Source of the DNA: Bacteroidaceae bacterium
GTDB lineage: Bacteria > Bacteroidota > Bacteroidia > Bacteroidales > Bacteroidaceae
Length of the DNA stretch: 63,776 nt
Assembly (NCBI GenBank): GCA_017466065.1
Contig: JAFTUV010000007.1
Coordinates: 1 to 63,776, forward strand
Direction of reading: 5' to 3'
The notes beneath the pieces are model-generated. The model ran no database searches and was not told where the DNA came from. It worked only from the letters and a program-made list of their open reading frames with translations. Position 1 is the first letter of the stretch; each line of letters starts with the position of its first letter. Made by a program: the position numbers and the translations under genes. Shown here one piece after another: positions 35,569 to 45,081 of the stretch.

Positions 35569-38500
35569 TTAGTAAATTGAATTGTTAATGTCTGAATTAT
35601 CCTCTGCATATTGCGCGAGGTACTCATCATAGGTTTCTCCATTGTAATACTCAAGATGTTCTGCGATGTTGTCAAGGGTTACTGTCTCAACTTCGGCAGC
35701 ACCACCGTAAGCCTCATTGTTTACCTGCTCGATGAGGTCAATGTATGCCTCGATAACAACAAGGATGGTTATCTCGGATATTCCCTCTTCGATAGCGGTA
35801 ATCTCATAATCCTCGCGTATAACTGTCAATTGGTATGTACCATTGATTACAGGCTTTGCAACTTTGTTACCGTCGGCATCTTGTCCGGCAACACCCTGCT
35901 CAATAAGCGTAAGGAGTTCTGCTCCGTCGCCCTTGAGTGTCTGCCCGACAATACGCACCATTGCAAGCACAAGCGATGTGCTTTGGTTGGCGATGATGGC
36001 TTTCATCATCACAACGGCATCGAGTTTGGGCGAGTTTTCAAGACGCAGACGCTGAACGGCTGACAATGATGATATCTGCAAGCCTGTTGCTGAATTGAGT
36101 GCAGTGAATGTCAATTCGGGCAATCCCAAGAAACGAAGTTCAACCATCGTATCAGGCAGTGCAATATCGTTGATTGGCGATGTCTCTGCAAGTGTGATAC
36201 TTTCAAGTGCGCTACCTTGTGCGTATATATGCTCGATACGAGGACACTTTGAGGCATCGAGGCTCTTTGCACTTGTGTTCCTGATGTCAAGTGTCGTCAA
36301 GAATGGCAGGTCGCCGAGCATATATGAAGTGAGTTTTGCGTAACCCATTGTGCGCTCAACGTGGTTTTCGCCACCTGTTATAATGGTTTCCACAAGCGAC
36401 ATAACAGAGAAATCAAAGTTTTCACTCAAAGTCAAGGCAGAGAGGTCTATGCTACGCATTCGGTCTGCTTGATAGATGTAGAGCAATGCGCCCTCATCTT
36501 TTGCAAAGTTGGTAAATGTGTAGCTTTGACCTGCCTCAAGGTAGCAACTCTCGGAGAGGTTGCCCGAAGCATCGTTACCGACACCGAAATATCCTGTTGC
36601 TGCAGCAGTAATGGTTATTGTTGCATCTGCACCACAGGCAATACGTCCTGAGAGTACACCGCTGAAGAAATCTCCCGTCTGGTAGTAGCCATCTCGTATG
36701 CGCCAACGAGTGCGTATAAAGGCCGGAAGCGATGTCAAGCCCAAGCCTTGAAGCGCATAGAAATAGATACTATCCGATGTGGCTGTGTATTGTATGTACT
36801 TGCGATATCCATCGTAAGAACTTACTACCTTTGGCCACACAAGTTGGCGTTTGGTGCAATAGAAGTATATAGCACCATCGGGCGAGAATGGTTTCATCTG
36901 CTGCCCATCTACCTCTGTCTGGCAAGAGCGCATAGCAGCGATAACAGTACGCAGGTCGATTGTGGTATCGTCTGCAAGCAACACCTCTTGTTGTTCTCGG
37001 CAGCACACCCACAGAATACTGTTCCACCCTGCAAATGGGTTTGTGTAGTCATCTGTTGAAGGCTTGCCGGGGTCTACTTCCGGATCGGTATCGCAACCAC
37101 CGTCATTGTCCTTGTCATTGACACCGTCGGCATCATAAATCTTGTTGAGATACATTATAAGGGCATTATCGGAGTAGATACCATTGATAACGCTTGCACC
37201 GTCCTCAAGGAACCACATAGGCTGCATATTCTTCGCCTGCTGGTCCTTACCGCAAGCGTAATCTGTGAATCCATAATAACTCATTACAGACTTTGGATTG
37301 GCGTGCAGATGCAGCTTGGTGCGCCAATTGGTAGCCCACTCGGTTGTAACATCTTTATTGCAACTGTTACAGAACAACAGCATATCGTACAACTGATATG
37401 GCACTTTCTTGCCGAGTGCGTAATCAATGGCCAATCGGTCATTATCGACCATACACTCAAAGTAGTATGTCCAAGCAGGGAATGTGTCGCCCGACACATC
37501 ACCGCTGTTAATCAATTTCTGTACCCAAGAAGATATCATCGTTGAGGGTGCCATCATATCAGCAACAGAGGAAACTCCGCGCCACCAGCAGAAGCCTTGA
37601 TAAACGAGCAGTTCAAAGCCCTCGACAGGGTTGAGAATATCACCCTCGACAACCCATTTACCATTCTTCTGATACATTGAGCCTGTGGTATTCTTCCATT
37701 GGCCATCAACGTACCTCATAAAGCGGTAGTTCCTGCCACAATAAAGCGACAATAGGTAAGGCATTGAAGTATCAAGTCCTTCTGTGGTCTTGAAACGCGC
37801 CTCAATCTGGTCGAGTGTTTCGCCATCGTTACCGATAAACTCAATGAAACTTTCATCTTGGTAGTTCAAACAGCCGAGATTGTATCCGGGTGTGTTCATA
37901 AATCCAAGAGCTGTCTGCTCTCCCTTATCCTCTTTCCAATTACCCCTCGCCTCGAAATACACATTCTGCAATGTATCGCTTGTTGAACGGTAAACGGCAA
38001 CAGGGTGATTGGCTGTTGAGTGGTTCATTTGCAGCCCCTCGATATGGATATCATCCAAGTCCCAAGTTCCATTGAAGAAACGCTGTGCCGGTGTCAAGTA
38101 GTCGCCACCGAGAGAACGATATGTGTAGTTCATCATATCGCAAGTACCGCAGTCATTCACGCCGCTTGAGTCCGAATAGTCTATCTTAACGGTGATGATA
38201 TCGACAGGAATAGTATTCTCGCCTACGCGCACTTTCTTCTTTGCGAAGAGTGCGTATGTGAGTATAGCATCTGCATTGGTGTAGTCGGGGAACAACGCCT
38301 CGATAACACTTGCCTTGTTGAGGTAATAGCGTGGGTTTTTCTTCGGTCTCTTGGCCGATGTAGTTCCTTGTCTGCGCTTGCGGATACCGCGTGCCACAAA
38401 TGAACGCCACGGCATTGTCGGATGATAATAGTACAAGTCAATGGTAAAGTTGTCGCTTGTAGATACACCGCCGTCAAACTCATTGAAACTCTCCTCTGAT

Positions 38501-41500
38501 GCAACTTCTACAACATACGGTATGCCTCGTGCATATAGCAATGTTGCTGACGGGCGCAACATCGTTGTACCCTCTGCTGTTTGAGAAACGAGCACATTCT
38601 CGAAATCGAACTCTTTCACCATCAGCTCTGTGTCGGTAAGGCGCACAAGGTAATTCTTATGCGCTTGTGCCCACTCAAAGTAGGTGTTCCAAGCACAGAG
38701 GTTGTAAAGGTAAAAATCACCCTTTACACCGTTGAGGTTGATACTGTTTTCCTGAAAGAGATTACCGACACCACCTACATAACCGATGTTGCCCACGCGC
38801 TCACCATCAAGGTAAAGGCATAGCATAGAATACTTGATGCCTCCACGTTCTATGAAGATGTTTGTAGGCTCAATAACTATTGCTGCTGTATGTATCTTCC
38901 CTTGCTCGTATGAACGTTCCTCACGTTGGCGCACACCGTTTTTGCAGTAGATACCGACCTTTGAACCTGTAACGTAGAAACCTGCTCCGGCTGTTTCATC
39001 GTAACACTCGATAAGTCTTGCTGTCTTATCCTTTACATTCTTGCTTGCAAAGGTAAACTGTATCGCACCACCTGTCGCCTCAAGCATTGATGAGCCAAAC
39101 ATATAGTGATTGAGTGTGGCGGTTACGTTTTCTGCAATACGCAGGCAGTTCCTACCGAGGAAATTGCTGAAACCGTTGGTTGTATAGTTAGCACCGGACA
39201 ATTTCATTTCGTAGCCGTTGCTCACAATACTGTGGTCTGCCTCGTCATTTGAACGACTTGAGAAATCAAAATCATAAATTGTTCCTGCTGTCAGTTCTGC
39301 GTCGATGGCCGAGCCGTCAATGGTGACAATTATGTTGTCGCTTGACACACCGTCGACAACAGCATTGTAGGTAATCTGCTGCCCATCAGCAAAACCCTTT
39401 ATCTGTTGCGATACGGAATAGGTACGGGTATTAAGAGCAAGCAACTGTGTAAATTGCGTACCATTGGCATATATGGCAACGTGCGATTGTATCTTGCCGG
39501 GCGCATAGACAGCGACATCAAGCGTCAATGTATCATACAGACGTATTGTGCCATTATTGGCGTCATCGTAGCGTAATGATACGATAGGCGTTGTGTTACC
39601 CTCCTCAACAACCATAATAGCCGAGTAAATGATGTTGCCCTTTGTTCCTGATGCGACATCAGTACCCTGCACACGAATAGGATAACTGCCGTGCGCCAAT
39701 CCGAGTTCTGCTGGGCGTATGGTAACGCTATGCGTAAAACTGTCATTTACAATTGCCGTTGCCAACGGTTGCCATTCGCCACCGAGCTTGATATCAATCT
39801 GGGCCGATATACCTTTATCGCTCTGATTGTTTGCGAACTTATACAGCGGTACAGACACACTTGCTGTGCCTGGTGTAATTGGATTGTCGGCAGAATACTG
39901 CAGAACCTGTACAGAGGTACAAGTAACATCGACTGCTGTTACAGTGATATTCTTGCTTCCACTCGCACCTGTATCATCGTAGGCAACAAGGCGATATTTC
40001 TTCGAGCCGGCGGCTGTGAAGAATTGCGTAAAATCGATAGGGAAACTGTAGTCGTTCAGATCTGCAGAGCTTTGCTGATTGACAGTCTGCGAGAACACCG
40101 TTACATTGGTGTCTCTATCTACAATCTCGATACGCTCGATGCTATTCTCTGTTTCAACACCGGTTGCAGAAGACACAGAACGAATAGCAGCAGATGTGGC
40201 AATATTCGAGCCGTATGCACCATACAACGGAGAATTCTTAAACGCGATAGCCACGATGGTTGCACTACCACCTGTTCCTGTTCCGACGGGGAACTGAATC
40301 TCATCGCCGACGGTATCACCATCTGCGTTCTGCATAGCAATCTTGACAACACCCTCTGTATCGGTATCGACAAAAAGGTTTGACGGGAGGGAATAATATG
40401 CACCCTCTGCCGAGAAAGCCTTGCCTGTGCCTGTTTCGGGAGTATCGGATAGTTCGATTTTATTGCCACCACCGCCAAAGTCTTTCCAAAGTGCTACCTC
40501 GCCAAAGTCGGAAACAGCACCTTGAAACTGCTTTGTTTCCATTGTATTCTCGGCTATCTTGTATGAGATTACAAGACCTTGTTTGGCGTAGTTAACACCT
40601 TTCTCTTTCTGATAAGTAAGCAGTGCAGCAACTGCACTCTCAAGAGTGTAGAATTCGCCGACTGATGGCGCACCGATAAGCGTGTCTATCACAATATGTG
40701 TTTCACTTCCGGCAGCAAGTGAGCCGAAGTCCTCCCAATTATCGACATTGAGCCAATTATCCTCGGTCAGCGTGCGCCCTGTATATTGGTACGTTTTCCA
40801 TACACCTGCTGTAATTTCAAACGAAAGGATAAGACCTAAAGCGGCTTTGTCTTTGCTCCACGCAACGTGTACGGCTGATAATGTAGGGTTTTGAGTGTCG
40901 CAAAGCGTGTAGTAACCACTGATAGGCATTTCTGTTGTAACATTGTAGATATTACCAACCGATGAGCCGCCAAAGTCTTTCCAATTCTTTACGTTACGGA
41001 ATGCCGTTAAGTTCTCTGCACCTACATACTGTTTAGAAACCCAACCATCTGCTGAAAGGTATGTTACAACCATTCCGCTTGCTAATCTTCCTGTATTGAT
41101 TAGGTCTGCTATGATGGCATCTATTGTATAAATAGATGTTGGAGTGTTCTTCCAAACATTATAATTGCAGATTGTTACATTCTGTTGCCCGAGCCCCGTC
41201 CTCAACGTGGCAAAGCCTTTTTCCAAAGCTACTCCCCTGTCGCCGGCAAAGGCTGTTGATGATGTTTCGCCAAGAGCAAGCGCAGAACCTATGGGCGCGA
41301 GTTGTGTTCCACTCCAGCGGTAGCCGAGACCATCATTTAGACAAACAAAGATTTTACCCGAAACAGGAACATAGTTGCTTTGGTAATTATCTTCGCCGGC
41401 CCAATTTGAATAGTACAAACCGTCTTCGGGGTTGTAAACGATAAAGCGCTGCAATGAAGATGAATAATAAATTGCCAACTCTGCGCCTTCGTCGCTCAAT

Positions 41501-42498
41501 GCAGGCAATTCTTGCGGTTCAACATTGGCTGTTTGTACGATGTCGCTGAATTCTACCATATCATCGACAAATGCAGGCAGATTAGCAGCAGGTACTTTGC
41601 CGTTGGCATCAAGTGGCGCAATTCCTGATGGTTGTGCTATACTGTCATTTATTGCTGTTACTTGAGATTGTAGATTTGTAATTTCTGTGGCATTAGACGT
41701 TGAAAAGTCTTGCAACAGAGATAGGCTGTTACTATTGATAATAGTTCCCCACTCACCCCATACTCCATTGGTGCATTTGCGCGTCAAGACAGAGTATATA
41801 TTATCACTGATGGCGAGTTTATTATCCGTAACGACAAACATACCTTTGACAACCTGAACAATTATGTTAAGGCTGCTCGATAGCAGTATGTTCTTTATCT
41901 CAACATCACGATAATTTACTTTGGCACGAAAATAACCATAGCCCTTACCTACAAATCCTGTATTGTATGTAAGAGTGCCTAACACATTGTTCAACTCATC
42001 GTAGCTTAAATTGCCCAAATATTGGAAAGGATCTGTATTGGAACTGCTCTTACCGCTTGTACCCATCAACCGCCTTTCCAACTCAAGTTCTGCCTCTCCC
42101 GCACGTTCAGCCTCATCGGTGATACTGGTTCGCAAGGAGGTTACTCCATTCTGCGCTGTGGCAGCAGCATTGCTAGCAGAATTGATACCAGCACGAAGCT
42201 CGGCAAGCAGAGCAGGAGTCAGCAAACCGGCATTGGCCGTTGATGCCGCAGGAATTGTAATGGTAATAGGTACTAGAGAACCGTCATCAAGTCTTTTCTT
42301 CATTGATATAATGAAGTTGCTTTCTGAGGTCGTGAAACTCACCGTAGAACCATCTATTAGCGCTTCAGGCATTGTGTCAATAATCGCTTGTATTATCGAC
42401 ACAAAAAGCGAGCCAACACGAGATGCAGAGTTCTCATACTCCTCTGTTGCATCACGGACAGCAGCAGCTTGTGGAAGTAGATTAGTAAATTTACCCAT
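35569..42498 (-). CDS. Giant tail fibre / host-recognition protein
   Basis: A 2309-residue virion protein, the longest phage gene here. The N-terminal 120 residues (NLLPQAAAVRDATEEYENSASRVGSLF) look like a tail-attachment coiled region. Three similar units of 65-85 residues, ending NWKDFG, NWEDFG and LWKDFG, occupy about 443-675. Ig-like beta domains follow (about 730-1060), then a concanavalin/LamG-like domain (about 1080-1275), a large region beginning PRYYLNKASVIEALFPD (about 1390), and leucine-rich-repeat-like turns (about 2065-2200, LTTLDIRNTSAKSL). It is first in an operon with the two lectin-fold proteins, suggesting they form one adsorption apparatus. Confidence 0.85.
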   Translation of the reverse strand: MGKFTNLLPQAAAVRDATEEYENSASRVGSLFVSIIQAIIDTMPEALIDGSTVSFTTSESNFIISMKKRLDDGSLVPITITIPAASTANAGLLTPALLAELRAGINSASNAAATAQNGVTSLRTSITDEAERAGEAELELERRLMGTSGKSSSNTDPFQYLGNLSYDELNNVLGTLTYNTGFVGKGYGYFRAKVNYRDVEIKNILLSSSLNIIVQVVKGMFVVTDNKLAISDNIYSVLTRKCTNGVWGEWGTIINSNSLSLLQDFSTSNATEITNLQSQVTAINDSIAQPSGIAPLDANGKVPAANLPAFVDDMVEFSDIVQTANVEPQELPALSDEGAELAIYYSSSLQRFIVYNPEDGLYYSNWAGEDNYQSNYVPVSGKIFVCLNDGLGYRWSGTQLAPIGSALALGETSSTAFAGDRGVALEKGFATLRTGLGQQNVTICNYNVWKNTPTSIYTIDAIIADLINTGRLASGMVVTYLSADGWVSKQYVGAENLTAFRNVKNWKDFGGSSVGNIYNVTTEMPISGYYTLCDTQNPTLSAVHVAWSKDKAALGLILSFEITAGVWKTYQYTGRTLTEDNWLNVDNWEDFGSLAAGSETHIVIDTLIGAPSVGEFYTLESAVAALLTYQKEKGVNYAKQGLVISYKIAENTMETKQFQGAVSDFGEVALWKDFGGGGNKIELSDTPETGTGKAFSAEGAYYSLPSNLFVDTDTEGVVKIAMQNADGDTVGDEIQFPVGTGTGGSATIVAIAFKNSPLYGAYGSNIATSAAIRSVSSATGVETENSIERIEIVDRDTNVTVFSQTVNQQSSADLNDYSFPIDFTQFFTAAGSKKYRLVAYDDTGASGSKNITVTAVDVTCTSVQVLQYSADNPITPGTASVSVPLYKFANNQSDKGISAQIDIKLGGEWQPLATAIVNDSFTHSVTIRPAELGLAHGSYPIRVQGTDVASGTKGNIIYSAIMVVEEGNTTPIVSLRYDDANNGTIRLYDTLTLDVAVYAPGKIQSHVAIYANGTQFTQLLALNTRTYSVSQQIKGFADGQQITYNAVVDGVSSDNIIVTIDGSAIDAELTAGTIYDFDFSSRSNDEADHSIVSNGYEMKLSGANYTTNGFSNFLGRNCLRIAENVTATLNHYMFGSSMLEATGGAIQFTFASKNVKDKTARLIECYDETAGAGFYVTGSKVGIYCKNGVRQREERSYEQGKIHTAAIVIEPTNIFIERGGIKYSMLCLYLDGERVGNIGYVGGVGNLFQENSINLNGVKGDFYLYNLCAWNTYFEWAQAHKNYLVRLTDTELMVKEFDFENVLVSQTAEGTTMLRPSATLLYARGIPYVVEVASEESFNEFDGGVSTSDNFTIDLYYYHPTMPWRSFVARGIRKRRQGTTSAKRPKKNPRYYLNKASVIEALFPDYTNADAILTYALFAKKKVRVGENTIPVDIITVKIDYSDSSGVNDCGTCDMMNYTYRSLGGDYLTPAQRFFNGTWDLDDIHIEGLQMNHSTANHPVAVYRSTSDTLQNVYFEARGNWKEDKGEQTALGFMNTPGYNLGCLNYQDESFIEFIGNDGETLDQIEARFKTTEGLDTSMPYLLSLYCGRNYRFMRYVDGQWKNTTGSMYQKNGKWVVEGDILNPVEGFELLVYQGFCWWRGVSSVADMMAPSTMISSWVQKLINSGDVSGDTFPAWTYYFECMVDNDRLAIDYALGKKVPYQLYDMLLFCNSCNKDVTTEWATNWRTKLHLHANPKSVMSYYGFTDYACGKDQQAKNMQPMWFLEDGASVINGIYSDNALIMYLNKIYDADGVNDKDNDGGCDTDPEVDPGKPSTDDYTNPFAGWNSILWVCCREQQEVLLADDTTIDLRTVIAAMRSCQTEVDGQQMKPFSPDGAIYFYCTKRQLVWPKVVSSYDGYRKYIQYTATSDSIYFYALQGLGLTSLPAFIRTRWRIRDGYYQTGDFFSGVLSGRIACGADATITITAAATGYFGVGNDASGNLSESCYLEAGQSYTFTNFAKDEGALLYIYQADRMRSIDLSALTLSENFDFSVMSLVETIITGGENHVERTMGYAKLTSYMLGDLPFLTTLDIRNTSAKSLDASKCPRIEHIYAQGSALESITLAETSPINDIALPDTMVELRFLGLPELTFTALNSATGLQISSLSAVQRLRLENSPKLDAVVMMKAIIANQSTSLVLAMVRIVGQTLKGDGAELLTLIEQGVAGQDADGNKVAKPVINGTYQLTVIREDYEITAIEEGISEITILVVIEAYIDLIEQVNNEAYGGAAEVETVTLDNIAEHLEYYNGETYDEYLAQYAEDNSDINNSIY

Positions 42499-42526
42499 AA
42501 GTGATTATATTTTGAAATTTGTATTT

Positions 42527-42561
42527 CAAAAGTAACCACCTTAAAAAGGATGTAAAAAGAC
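42527..42561 (-). promoter_or_regulatory. Phage late promoter 2 (fibre / DGR-target operon)
   Basis: GTCTTTTTAC (42561-42552), 17 bp, TACTTTTG (42534-42527). It begins 2 bp after the stop codon of the preceding neck gene and lies 29 bp before the fibre start. Confidence 0.78.
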
Positions 42562-42562
42562 A

Positions 42563-43015
42563 CTATTTTTGCAGTTCCTCAACAATGGTATTCAACACAT
42601 CGTGAGCATAGATATCAGTCATAGCCCTTCTAAAGACAGCCAAAGAAGTATAAAGTTTATGTGAATACCAATTCCTGCGTTTGCGTGGTTTTCCGCTGGT
42701 CATATAGCCGCCCCATGCAGGGCCGACCTTACGTTGTTTATCCAACCTGTTCTTGTGCCTGTATTCAGGATCCAGGAACTTGAGGGCGCCACCATTACCG
42801 CGAGCATAACCATGCCCGGTTCCGAATGCCTGGTATATACCATATCCAGCCCATTCAATTAGAGTACTATCGGCAGTTGGAGTACTTGAGAAACTTCCCA
42901 TCAATGCGCCTGTACGGACAACATTGTGTTTGGCAATCTTCTCTTGCCATATATCCACCATCATATCAGTCCACGCCTTGATGTATTCCTTTTGATTTTT
43001 TACTTCATCTGCCAT
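42563..43015 (-). CDS. Neck protein, HK97 gp10-like
   Basis: A 150-residue protein resembling HK97 gp10 / tail-completion proteins: VVRTGALMGSFSSTP followed by a GYGIYQAFGTGHGYARGNGG loop and a C-terminal basic region. Such proteins sit at the head-tail joint. It overlaps the preceding gene by 16 bp and is the last gene before the fibre promoter. Confidence 0.7.
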   Translation of the reverse strand: MADEVKNQKEYIKAWTDMMVDIWQEKIAKHNVVRTGALMGSFSSTPTADSTLIEWAGYGIYQAFGTGHGYARGNGGALKFLDPEYRHKNRLDKQRKVGPAWGGYMTSGKPRKRRNWYSHKLYTSLAVFRRAMTDIYAHDVLNTIVEELQK

Positions 43016-43500
43016 AGTTCTGCATTATAGCAAAGATTCTCCGGTTCAGAGCACTCAAGCATAAAGCAAAGCCCTGTGCAGCCACTGAACATGTACTTGT
43101 TGAATTCCCTGTAGAATATACTGTCTGTTTTCAAGTACATGAGGTCATCACACTCTGCTTTATCCTTAATAAGCCTTGATACAATTTGCTTATATAATTC
43201 TCGACAAACAGCAAGCTGCTTCTCGCGGTCCTCCATATCATTGACATGATAACGACGTAGCAATGACACAGTAAAAACACGTTTGCGGAAATACCCTCCG
43301 CCACTACCACGAAAATTCTGTCCTTCAGCTGTATCATCAAATATAAAGAAATTTGCAACCTTGCGTAGATCATTGATAACTCCCTCCAAGTTTTCAATGC
43401 CCGGGCAAGTTGTATAATGAAATTTCTCGGCAACCGCCAATTTATTCTCATTGCAGATACGCCCAAAATACTCTTGAGCATTGAAAAATACCTTTCCCAT
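43000..43500 (-). CDS. Probable tail terminator / neck protein
   Basis: A 166-residue protein starting at ATG 43500 (MGKVFFNAQEY), which overlaps the previous stop by one base (TAATG). It has mixed alpha/beta character with RVFTVSLLRRYHVND and a Cys-rich C-terminus. Size and position before a gp10-like gene fit a tail terminator or head-tail joining protein; sequence similarity alone is not decisive. Confidence 0.5.
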   Translation of the reverse strand: MGKVFFNAQEYFGRICNENKLAVAEKFHYTTCPGIENLEGVINDLRKVANFFIFDDTAEGQNFRGSGGGYFRKRVFTVSLLRRYHVNDMEDREKQLAVCRELYKQIVSRLIKDKAECDDLMYLKTDSIFYREFNKYMFSGCTGLCFMLECSEPENLCYNAELWQMK

Positions 43501-44261
43501 TATATCTTCATTGATTTTTTGAATTCCTCTGCCTCTCGAGCCTTGGCATCCAGTTCTGTCAAAGCTCGCCACGTATCAATGGCAAGAATCTCTTTCTCCT
43601 TGGTAACATCACCGCCGGTCAGTGCGCGTATCTGGGCATTCATAGCATCTACAACAGATTGAGAGTTGCTACCCTCTGTGCGCTTAAAGAAATTGCTGAA
43701 TTGCATTGAAAAGTGCGTTTTCAATTGTGTATACCATTGAATTATACCAAAACGGACATAAGGTTTGTACTCTTTAATATTCTTCTTGCCTGGATATATA
43801 ATTCTTGCCATTGCGACTACAGCTTCTTCATTCTTGCTCATAAGAAAACCTTGGTAAAGATTGTCAAGACAAAGATATATTTCAAAGGAGACATCATGCA
43901 GAAGCCTGTCAACAGCGTGGTGCCCTTCGTACTTATCGAGCAGTACAGGAACAGTGCCGGGAGTCAACACCCACCGCATAGCCTCTGTAAGAGCTGTAAT
44001 GTCTTCAGATGACAGAGTACAATTAATTGCACCGACAGATGTATATATACGGCATTTAGCATAGCCCCCTTCTGTTTTCACAATAAACATATTTGCAAAA
44101 TAAAGGGTTATGCGTAACAATGCCGTTACAGAATTATAAGCAGTCAAGAAAACCAAGACTGCTTTCAGCTGTCTTTGATTGAGTTCCTGCCAGGATTTCG
44201 GAAACTTGAAATCCAATGTATGGCCACTTGCTATAACAGTGTGTTTATATTTCCTACTCAT
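43500..44261 (-). CDS. Phage structural-module protein, unknown
   Basis: A 253-residue, largely helical protein (ATG 44261). FKFPKSWQELNQRQLKAVLVFL at the start resembles the beginning of many Bacteroidota phage proteins of the connector region; the C-terminal half (SNFFKRTEG..., LTGGDVTKEKEILAIDTWRALTELDAKA) is charged and helical. Possibly a tail-assembly chaperone or connector. No firm family was recognised. Confidence 0.55.
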   Translation of the reverse strand: MSRKYKHTVIASGHTLDFKFPKSWQELNQRQLKAVLVFLTAYNSVTALLRITLYFANMFIVKTEGGYAKCRIYTSVGAINCTLSSEDITALTEAMRWVLTPGTVPVLLDKYEGHHAVDRLLHDVSFEIYLCLDNLYQGFLMSKNEEAVVAMARIIYPGKKNIKEYKPYVRFGIIQWYTQLKTHFSMQFSNFFKRTEGSNSQSVVDAMNAQIRALTGGDVTKEKEILAIDTWRALTELDAKAREAEEFKKSMKI

Positions 44262-44262
44262 A

Positions 44263-45081
44263 TCAAATTCCCCAAAAGAATACTCCTTCCTCTTTATTGT
44301 TCTCATGCCTCTCGCCTTTTCGTGCCTGGTATGCCGAAGAAGCCTTATAGGTAGGGAATGAATCGATTGTTATATCAAGGAACCTCAACAGAGTCTGCAA
44401 CAGCTGCTGGATGTCAGCAGAATGCGTATCGGTTATTTCAGCAGAGATAATACCATGTATAAGTTGTATGGCCTGAGTCTGGTGTGATGAAATATTGTTC
44501 TGACGTATACCTGTCAGTAATTCATCAACAAGCTCATCGCCGACAATATTGCGAATTTTGGATTCAGCCATAGTAACCAATGGGCGATACTTCGCACAAT
44601 CCCTTCGATATATTTCAGGGAATGCTGAACGACGGAAGTATTCTCCCGACCAAAAGAAAGTACCGAACAGCTCCTTGGCAATATCAGTATCATACCATTC
44701 CTGGTGGTTTCTTAATTGGGACAAAATTGTATCGAAGACATCATCGTACACATCAAGCAGCTTCTTGTGTAAACGATTCACACGTTCCAAGCTTGCCGGT
44801 GTGATATTCTCCGTAGACACAACGCCGAAGCCACTGCCTGTAAGCACCAAGTCAAGGTGCGGTATAGTATCTGCATAAGCCTTCACACATATAGCAGTCG
44901 TAATGTTCTTTACTTCAATAGGAGAAGGTTCCTTCACTATGTCCAAACCAAGAGAACGGAACAAATCCTCCTGAACAGTCTCTATTTGAGGAGAAACAGC
45001 CTCAAATACCTGGTTATCACAGTTTGTCGCTGAGTAGCAACATTTCTCGAACATCTCTTGAGTTATATCAATTCTATTCAT
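44263..45081 (-). CDS. Head-tail connector-like protein
   Basis: A 272-residue helical protein (ATG 45081, overlapping the portal gene by 8 bp). It resembles proteins labelled DUF6712 that follow portal genes in Bacteroidota phages and are thought to be gp6-like connectors. QEDLFRSLGLDI, KAYADTIPHLDLVLTGSGFGVV and RRSAFPEIYRRD are the most conserved-looking parts. It would join the portal ring to the neck. Confidence 0.6.
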   Translation of the reverse strand: MNRIDITQEMFEKCCYSATNCDNQVFEAVSPQIETVQEDLFRSLGLDIVKEPSPIEVKNITTAICVKAYADTIPHLDLVLTGSGFGVVSTENITPASLERVNRLHKKLLDVYDDVFDTILSQLRNHQEWYDTDIAKELFGTFFWSGEYFRRSAFPEIYRRDCAKYRPLVTMAESKIRNIVGDELVDELLTGIRQNNISSHQTQAIQLIHGIISAEITDTHSADIQQLLQTLLRFLDITIDSFPTYKASSAYQARKGERHENNKEEGVFFWGI

